NCBI RefSeq assembly: GCF_030866745.1
Contig: NZ_CP133016.1
Span: forward strand, 496,001-560,000
Reading direction: 5' to 3'
Origin: Sphingomonas flavescens
GTDB taxonomy: Bacteria; Pseudomonadota; Alphaproteobacteria; Sphingomonadales; Sphingomonadaceae
Length of the DNA: 64,000 nt
This document shows positions 59,965 through 64,000 of the stretch, in pieces; position 1 is the stretch's first letter; the number at the start of each line of letters is the position of its first letter. The notes below the pieces were generated by a model. That model worked only from the letters and a program-made list of their open reading frames with translations, did no database searches and was not told the origin of the DNA. The position numbers and the translations under genes were made by a program.

Positions 59965-60348
59965 ATGCATAAGTTTCTCGACAGTCCGGACGATATCCTC
60001 GCGCTTGAATTGACGGGGACGATCACCGGTCGCGACCTCGACTCCATCATGGACCGCACCGACGCGATCATGGCCGCGCACGACAAGATCCACGTCTTTG
60101 TCGAAACGCGCGGGGTGGATGGGCTGCAACTGTCCGCCCTGCCCCACCACATGAGCCGCGCCTTCCCGCTATTCGGAAAGCTGGATCGCTTCGGCCGCGT
60201 CGCCGTCGTTTCCGATCAGGCCTGGATGCGCGCGGGAACACGGCTGGAGAGCGCACTGCTGCCGAATATCAGCTACCGCGTGTGCAAGCCGGAGGAGCGC
60301 GACGAAGCACTCGCCTGGGCCATGGGCGGGCAACCTGTAACCGCCTGA
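59965..60348 (+). CDS. SpoIIAA-like STAS-domain protein
   Basis: 127 residues. GGAGG lies 8 nt before the ATG. A single alpha/beta domain of the SpoIIAA-like (STAS/SEC14) type: ALELTGTITGRDLDSIMDRT, then HVFVETRGVDGLQL and FGRVAVVSDQAWMRAGTRLE. The usual phosphorylated serine of true SpoIIAA proteins is not evident, so partner-switching by phosphorylation is doubtful. Stands alone, divergent from the cold-shock gene. Confidence 0.85.
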   Translation: MHKFLDSPDDILALELTGTITGRDLDSIMDRTDAIMAAHDKIHVFVETRGVDGLQLSALPHHMSRAFPLFGKLDRFGRVAVVSDQAWMRAGTRLESALLPNISYRVCKPEERDEALAWAMGGQPVTA

Positions 60349-60417
60349 CGCGCTGTCCTACATGGCCGGCTTGCAGTAGCCTGCCCCGGGATCGAAGCAA
60401 CGCCGCATGCATGACGG

Positions 60418-60492
60418 TAAAGTCACACAAACGGCGCTGCTCGGCGTGAACTTAGTGACTTTAAGGCGGTTTCACGGCCGAGTTTCACGGCC
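60418..60492. repeat. Inverted and direct repeats in the gap before the DUF3761 gene end
   Basis: TAAAGTCAC (60418-60426) and GTGACTTTA (60455-60463) form a 9-bp inverted repeat around a 28-nt spacer. Just after it GTTTCACGGCC occurs twice with a 13-bp period (60469-60479 and 60482-60492). The 158-bp gap between the STAS gene and the DUF3761 gene holds these and no reading frame I would support. They may be terminator or protein-binding elements. Confidence 0.4.
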
Positions 60493-60506
60493 AGTCCCGT
60501 GTACGC

Positions 60507-61025
60507 TCAGCTCCAGCGGCCGACACCGCCGTGCCGCGAACAGGCCCCGGTCCGCGCCTTGGCGTGGCTGAAGGTTCCGTCCTTGCACTGCGCGATCGCG
60601 CCGGCCGGATTGCGATCCTCGACCGATGCCGGCGCCGCCGCTGCCATGCGCCGTGCAGCAGGCTTGGCCGCCGGGGCTGGTGTCGACGAACGCCCGAACA
60701 TGCTGCTCATCCGCGACAGCAGGCTGGGCTTCGCGGGCGGGGCCGCCGCAGCGGTCTTGGCGGCAGGCTTCACGCCGGCGGCTTTTTCTGCCTTGGCGGT
60801 CGCCTTGGCCTGCGCCTTCTCGGCACGGGCATTGGCCTTGGCCTGCGTTGCCGCGATCTTTGCGGCGCTTGCTGCCGGTGCAGCTTTCGCTCCGGCCTTG
60901 CACTGCACCTTGTTGGCGTTGCCGGCCTTCGAACAGTCGTAGTTGCGGGTCGCCGCGTTCGCCGGAACGGCGGACGCAAGGCTTCCTCCCGCCGCAAGCG
61001 CGGCAGCCAGGATCAAACGGTTCAT
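60507..61025 (-). CDS. Secreted DUF3761-type protein with Lys/Ala-rich linker
   Basis: 172 residues. Signal peptide ending ANAAT, then a conserved-looking NYDCSKAGNANKVQC, a long lysine/alanine-rich low-complexity linker (KANARAEKAQAKATAKAEKA), and a C-terminal DUF3761 domain (AQCKDGTFSHAKARTGACSR, then HGGVGRW). Four cysteines could form two disulfides. The linker resembles histone-like or TolA-like helices. Function unknown. Confidence 0.83.
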   Translation of the reverse strand: MNRLILAAALAAGGSLASAVPANAATRNYDCSKAGNANKVQCKAGAKAAPAASAAKIAATQAKANARAEKAQAKATAKAEKAAGVKPAAKTAAAAPPAKPSLLSRMSSMFGRSSTPAPAAKPAARRMAAAAPASVEDRNPAGAIAQCKDGTFSHAKARTGACSRHGGVGRWS

Positions 61026-61050
61026 GATGTGGTCTCCGAGCTAGATCAGC

Positions 61051-61212
61051 TTAACACTTGGCGAAGTGGCCCTTGGCGTTGCGGCACAGCTTGGGCTTGG
61101 CCGGGCATTTGACGAACTTGCCCTTCTTGTCCTTGCACGGTGCAGCAATCGCAGGAGCGGCAGCCCCAGCGACAAGGCTCAGCGCGGACAGCGCGATCAC
61201 GATGCGTTTCAT
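61051..61212 (-). CDS. Small secreted cysteine-containing protein, 53 residues
   Basis: A short frame: signal peptide MKRIVIALSALSLVAGAAAP followed by a mature part of about 30 residues with four cysteines, APCKDKKGKFVKC and KLCRNAKGHFAKC. The two units share a C-x-x-K/N-x-K-G-x-F-x-K-C pattern, an internal repeat similar in style to the CKDGTF motif of the neighbouring DUF3761 gene. The ATG at 61210-61212 is preceded by GGAGG at 6 nt. A longer upstream start is possible but lacks conservation cues. Confidence 0.7.
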   Translation of the reverse strand: MKRIVIALSALSLVAGAAAPAIAAPCKDKKGKFVKCPAKPKLCRNAKGHFAKC

Positions 61213-61327
61213 ATTGTCCTCCTTCGGCACGTCTGACCATCGGGAGGTAGGCCACCGCGTCCGAACGGACGGTGGCGGGAACATTACAAAGTGGCGCGCC
61301 AGCACGCGGCCGGCGCGCCTCAGGGGG

Positions 61328-61915
61328 CTATTTCAAGCCTTTTGCCATGTTCAGGTGAGCCGTCACGGTTGGGATCAAACCATCGGCGAAGGTTTTGAGA
61401 GCCGGCGTGTCGCCCGAAGCCGAATAATTCTTCAGGACATCAAGCGTTTTCGTGTGGGCGTCGACTTGCGCCGTCTTATATGCGGCGTCGAAATCCGCAC
61501 CCTTCAACGTCTTGAGGTTGTCTAGCGTCGACTGCTGCTCGGCCGTCAGCGTGTCGACCGGGGTGACCGGCGGGGTCATGCCGGATAGAGTCGATTTGAG
61601 CTTCGCCGTCGACGCCGTGTGAGCAGTGATCATCTTGTCCGCAAAAGCCTTGGTCGCCGACGATGCGCCGGCCGCGCTGGCGAGCTTCGACGTTTCGATC
61701 TCAAACTTGTCGCTGGCCGCTGCCGCATTGACGAAGCCCTGGGCCGAAGTCGGCGACATTGAGGCTGTATCGTTCGCTGCCAGATTGCCAGCATCCATGT
61801 TGGTCATGCTGGTGTCGGACGCATTCATGTCGGCGTTGGTCGTTTCTGCCTTCTGGCCGCAAGCCGCAATGGCCAGCGTCGATGCGAACAGCAGTAAAGC
61901 CTTGAATTTCATCAT
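61328..61915 (-). CDS. DUF4142-like lipoprotein
   Basis: 195 residues from the ATG at 61913-61915 (GGAGG just upstream). The lipobox is LAIAAC. A low-complexity Asn/Asp/Ser/Thr stretch is followed by a four-helix DUF4142 domain (QGFVNAAAASDKFEIETSKL, KAFADKMITAHTASTAKLKS and ALKTFADGLIPTVTAHLNMA). DUF4142 proteins are bacterial periplasmic lipoproteins of unknown function. The gene is divergent from the DUF3597 gene. Confidence 0.88.
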   Translation of the reverse strand: MMKFKALLLFASTLAIAACGQKAETTNADMNASDTSMTNMDAGNLAANDTASMSPTSAQGFVNAAAASDKFEIETSKLASAAGASSATKAFADKMITAHTASTAKLKSTLSGMTPPVTPVDTLTAEQQSTLDNLKTLKGADFDAAYKTAQVDAHTKTLDVLKNYSASGDTPALKTFADGLIPTVTAHLNMAKGLK

Positions 61916-62034
61916 GTCTCTCCTCCGCTCGCTGCAACGAGCCGGGCGCTGACGATGTTCCTGCAAAAACGGTGGAGCCGACGACGCTGACACTCGTTTG
62001 AAGGAAGGAGCAACACCAGGAGGACTGTGCGGCC

Positions 62035-62457
62035 ATGAGCATCTTCGGCAACATCATGAACAAGATTTTCCATCACTCGGCAGCCTCCGCGGCGCCCGCC
62101 CCACAGGAGGCCGGCTCGGCAACGCCAAACCCCGCGCCCGGCGACGCAGGAGCAACCGCCGCCCAGGCGCCGTCGCAACAGCAGACGGCAGCCACCCAAA
62201 ATGTCGACGTCGGCGCGGTGCTCAGTGAGATGGCCTCGATGAAGGGCGGTGGAGGCAACTACCAGACGTCGATCGTCGACCTGTTGAAACTGCTCGACCT
62301 CGATTCAAGCCTGCAGGCCAGGAAGGAACTCGCCGACGAACTCAACGTCCACGTCGGGGCCGACGGGAGTGCGGAAGAGAACATCGCGCTGCATAAAGCC
62401 GTGATGCAAAAGCTCGCCGAAAACGGCGGCGTCGTACCCGACAGCCTTCGCAACTAA
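62035..62457 (+). CDS. DUF3597 domain protein
   Basis: 140 residues. N-terminal helix MSIFGNIMNKIFHHS, then an Ala/Pro/Gln-rich linker and the C-terminal DUF3597 domain: VDVGAVLSEMASMKGG, DLLKLLDLDSSLQARKELAD, LNVHVGADGSAEENIALHKA. The domain looks like a small LysM/BON-type helical module. Its stop overlaps convergently with the following membrane-protein gene. Confidence 0.88.
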   Translation: MSIFGNIMNKIFHHSAASAAPAPQEAGSATPNPAPGDAGATAAQAPSQQQTAATQNVDVGAVLSEMASMKGGGGNYQTSIVDLLKLLDLDSSLQARKELADELNVHVGADGSAEENIALHKAVMQKLAENGGVVPDSLRN

Positions 62458-62990
62458 CTGGATTCTGGCGTCGCATCCCCATCGGATCGCGGCGCCAGCC
62501 AGGTCACGAGATCATATTCGTTCCGGATGCTGACGAGCAGCAGTGCTACTTGAGCAGCGGCCGCGCCGTGCAAGGACCAATCAGCCCCTCGCCAAGCGCC
62601 AAGTGCGACCCCTGCTAACGCAAGGTACACTACCATTGGGATCACGCCGTAGAACCACACGTCGGTCCAGTGCACCTCCTCCCCCCCGATCGCCTTCAGG
62701 CGGCCAATGCGGATCGTCGAATAAAGTCCGCGCGCAGTCCCCCAGACTGAGATGACCCCAACGAGCGCCGCGTAAAATGGAAAGGTCATTCGCGGTGTCA
62801 GCGCCGCGGCGCTGAGCGTCAGCACGAAGCCCATGTGGAGAACAATCGGTCCCATATAGAGCCGCGAACCCGTGAGAACCGTTGATCTGGGTCGCCCGTG
62901 CATCAGCGTCACAACGACGAAGATCAGTCCAATCAGGACCGCAGCCGCACCGCCGACGACCAAGTAGAACTCGTGCCATCCCTCAAACAT
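62454..62990 (-). CDS. Membrane protein of unknown function
   Basis: 178 residues with five hydrophobic segments, opening EFYLVVGGAAAVLIGLIFVV and ending AAQVALLLVSIRNEYDLVTW. HWTDVWFYGVIPMVVYLALA lies in the middle. A conserved-looking glycine-rich first helix is followed by a short polar loop (LMHGRPRST). No family recognised. 10 bp downstream of the acetyltransferase gene on the same strand. Confidence 0.78.
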   Translation of the reverse strand: MFEGWHEFYLVVGGAAAVLIGLIFVVVTLMHGRPRSTVLTGSRLYMGPIVLHMGFVLTLSAAALTPRMTFPFYAALVGVISVWGTARGLYSTIRIGRLKAIGGEEVHWTDVWFYGVIPMVVYLALAGVALGAWRGADWSLHGAAAAQVALLLVSIRNEYDLVTWLAPRSDGDATPESS

Positions 62991-63000
62991 CGTCCGCCTC

Positions 63001-63513
63001 TCACTTCGCCGATGCGCCGCCTTCCGTCAGGTCGGCCTGCATGTAGACGCTGTCTAGCCAACGATCGAACTTGAAGCCGACGGCGCGGAGCCTTCCAACA
63101 GCCTGGAACCCGAACTTGGCGTGAAGTGCGACGGATGCCGGCTCGCCACCGCCGACAACGGCGATCACCGTTCGAAAACCGTTGCGGGCGCCGCGCGACA
63201 ACAGCGCTTTTAGCAGCGCGGTGCCGACCCCACGACCCATCGCGTCGGCCCGGACATAGATGCTGTCTTCCGCCGTAAACCGATAGCCTTCGCGATCGCG
63301 GAACTGCGTCAAGTAAGCGTAGCCCAGCAGTTGCCCATCCTCTTCCGCAACAAGGAAGGGCCATCCCGCTGTAGCGACCCGCCGAATTCTTGCGAGATGG
63401 AAGCCAGCCGGCGGAGGCTCATAGTCGAAGGAAGCAGTGCCGTTGATGACATGATGCGCGTAAATCGCGGCGATTTCCTCGGCATCACGCTCTTCGACTT
63501 CGCGAATGATCAT
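63001..63513 (-). CDS. GNAT N-acetyltransferase, phosphinothricin-acetyltransferase-like
   Basis: 170 residues. IREVEERDAEEIAAIYAHHV and the substrate loop NGTASFDYEPP identify the PAT/bar-like subfamily. The acetyl-CoA loop is ADAMGRGVGTALLKALL (R/Q-x-x-G-x-G/A). YMQADL is at the end. Members acetylate small amines such as methionine sulfone analogues; herbicide resistance is not implied. Divergent from the last gene with an A/T-rich stretch in the gap. Confidence 0.9.
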   Translation of the reverse strand: MIIREVEERDAEEIAAIYAHHVINGTASFDYEPPPAGFHLARIRRVATAGWPFLVAEEDGQLLGYAYLTQFRDREGYRFTAEDSIYVRADAMGRGVGTALLKALLSRGARNGFRTVIAVVGGGEPASVALHAKFGFQAVGRLRAVGFKFDRWLDSVYMQADLTEGGASAK

Positions 63514-63624
63514 CCGCCTGCCGTCGCACCCCTATGCGGCGAGCGGCAAGGTCAAGGTTTCACTCCCGGTTCACCTCAACGGAAGCTATCTGTCCGGCAC
63601 GCGACGCATTTTTTTCGGACCAGC

Positions 63625-64000
63625 TTGTCAACGTATCGCCTCGAACTGCCTTACGAGCGTCCGCCGCTGCAGCGACGGCTCACTGGGCTTGGGCTCGCGC
63701 TCGCAATCAATGTCGGGCTTATCTTTGTATTGCTGACACTCGGCATCCTGCCGCCGCAGGCCCAGCGCAGCCTGCGCGGCACCGTTATCGACCTGATGCC
63801 CATGTCCGACAGCAACTCCCCTACCCGATCGAAACAGCAACGGGTCGAAAAGCCAATCCAGCCCGATCGGCCCGTGCCGAAGCAGCCGCCGGTCGTATTG
63901 CCCGTCAAGCCGACGATCGCGCCGCCGCCCACCCAAACGACGCCAAGAACACAGTCGTGGATCGAGATGACCAGTGCAGACATGGCCGCCTCCGACATCG
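63625..64000 (+). CDS. Energy-transducer-TonB-like or Pro-rich membrane protein, N-terminal part (cut by window edge)
   Basis: The plus-strand frame from TTG 63625 stays open to the end of the window, 125 codons. The N-terminus (YRLELPYERPPLQRRL) precedes one membrane helix (LALAINVGLIFVLLTLGILP) and a Pro/Lys/Arg/Gln-rich region (KPIQPDRPVPKQPPVVLPV). A short cytoplasmic N-terminus, one helix and a Pro-rich periplasmic spacer are the layout of TonB-like proteins. A TonB_C domain would lie beyond the window. The start is weak: only GGA is found upstream. The minus-strand frames here are shadows. Confidence 0.65.
   Translation, partial: MSTYRLELPYERPPLQRRLTGLGLALAINVGLIFVLLTLGILPPQAQRSLRGTVIDLMPMSDSNSPTRSKQQRVEKPIQPDRPVPKQPPVVLPVKPTIAPPPTQTTPRTQSWIEMTSADMAASDI

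Noticed and set aside
60349..60506. Short ATG frames in the gap after the STAS gene
   Set aside because: Only short frames without a good ribosome-binding site; the visible structure is repeats.
63001..63513. Herbicide- or antibiotic-resistance acetyltransferase
   Set aside because: The PAT-like fold is clear, but members of this family are often general amine or amino-acid acetylases; no resistance claim is supported.

Overview
The window is a GC-rich, gene-dense piece of a bacterial chromosome. Gene content and protein style point to a sphingomonad alphaproteobacterium (Sphingomonas or a close relative). The pointers are the order enolase - ftsB - pdhA - lipoyl-pdhB, a GyrA with the QRDR sequence GDTAIYD, an alphaproteobacterial LexA box (GTTC-N7-GTTC), an ornithine decarboxylase paired with a deoxyhypusine-synthase-like enzyme, DUF4170, DUF3618 and DUF3597 genes, and frequent TTG/GTG starts. 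This is judged from sequence features only; no database search was run. There is no rRNA operon, insertion sequence, prophage, plasmid origin or CRISPR array. The longest stretch without a coding region is about 260 bp.

Layout. 0-6.6 kb: the 5' part of dnaX, a DUF4188 gene, the small SRP RNA, two tandem secreted EF-hand paralogues, then a tightly coupled minus-strand trio (two cysteine desulfurases and a [2Fe-2S] ferredoxin), an alpha/beta hydrolase and a 55-residue membrane microprotein. 6.6-11 kb: threonine dehydratase, a polyamine pair (ornithine decarboxylase and DHS-like homospermidine synthase candidate) and a MAPEG protein whose Shine-Dalgarno lies inside a perfect hairpin. 11-17.6 kb: a minus-strand run of overlapping genes (ETF-ubiquinone oxidoreductase, TPR protein, ispE, nnr, TrmA/RumA-type methyltransferase). 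17.7-23.5 kb: degenerate UDG-family protein, lytic transglycosylase, SOS-box-preceded radical SAM protein, M28 peptidase, lipoprotein, tRNA-Pro and a CAU tRNA. 23.5-30.9 kb: an atypical histidine kinase, a periplasmic TPR protein, gyrA, a host-attachment-family protein, a small gene behind a highly structured leader, and DUF488.

30.9-40.4 kb: trmFO, a large serine hydrolase, a membrane protein, a third EF-hand protein, and the minus-strand enolase - ftsB - pdhA - pdhB - squalene/phytoene-synthase-like block. 40.4-43.5 kb: a plus-strand cluster of YqjD-like, YqjE-like, DUF3618 and related small membrane/envelope-stress proteins, DUF4170, and minus-strand rhomboid and greA. 43.5-48.9 kb: carA and carB with a membrane-tethered winged-helix protein and a lipoprotein between them. 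48.9-53.4 kb: yqeY - dnaG - rpoD, the macromolecular-synthesis arrangement. 53.4-64 kb: a CLC chloride channel overlapped by an HtrA-like protein that has lost its catalytic triad, two orphan TonB-C-domain secreted paralogues flanking a heptad-repeat secreted protein with a BlaI-type operator, a cold-shock gene with a coupled 66-residue partner, and a series of small secreted or lipid-anchored proteins of unknown function. The last gene is cut by the window end.

Most of the window is housekeeping. The least understood part is 53-62 kb, where small envelope proteins, a pseudo-protease and a BlaI-like operator cluster together.
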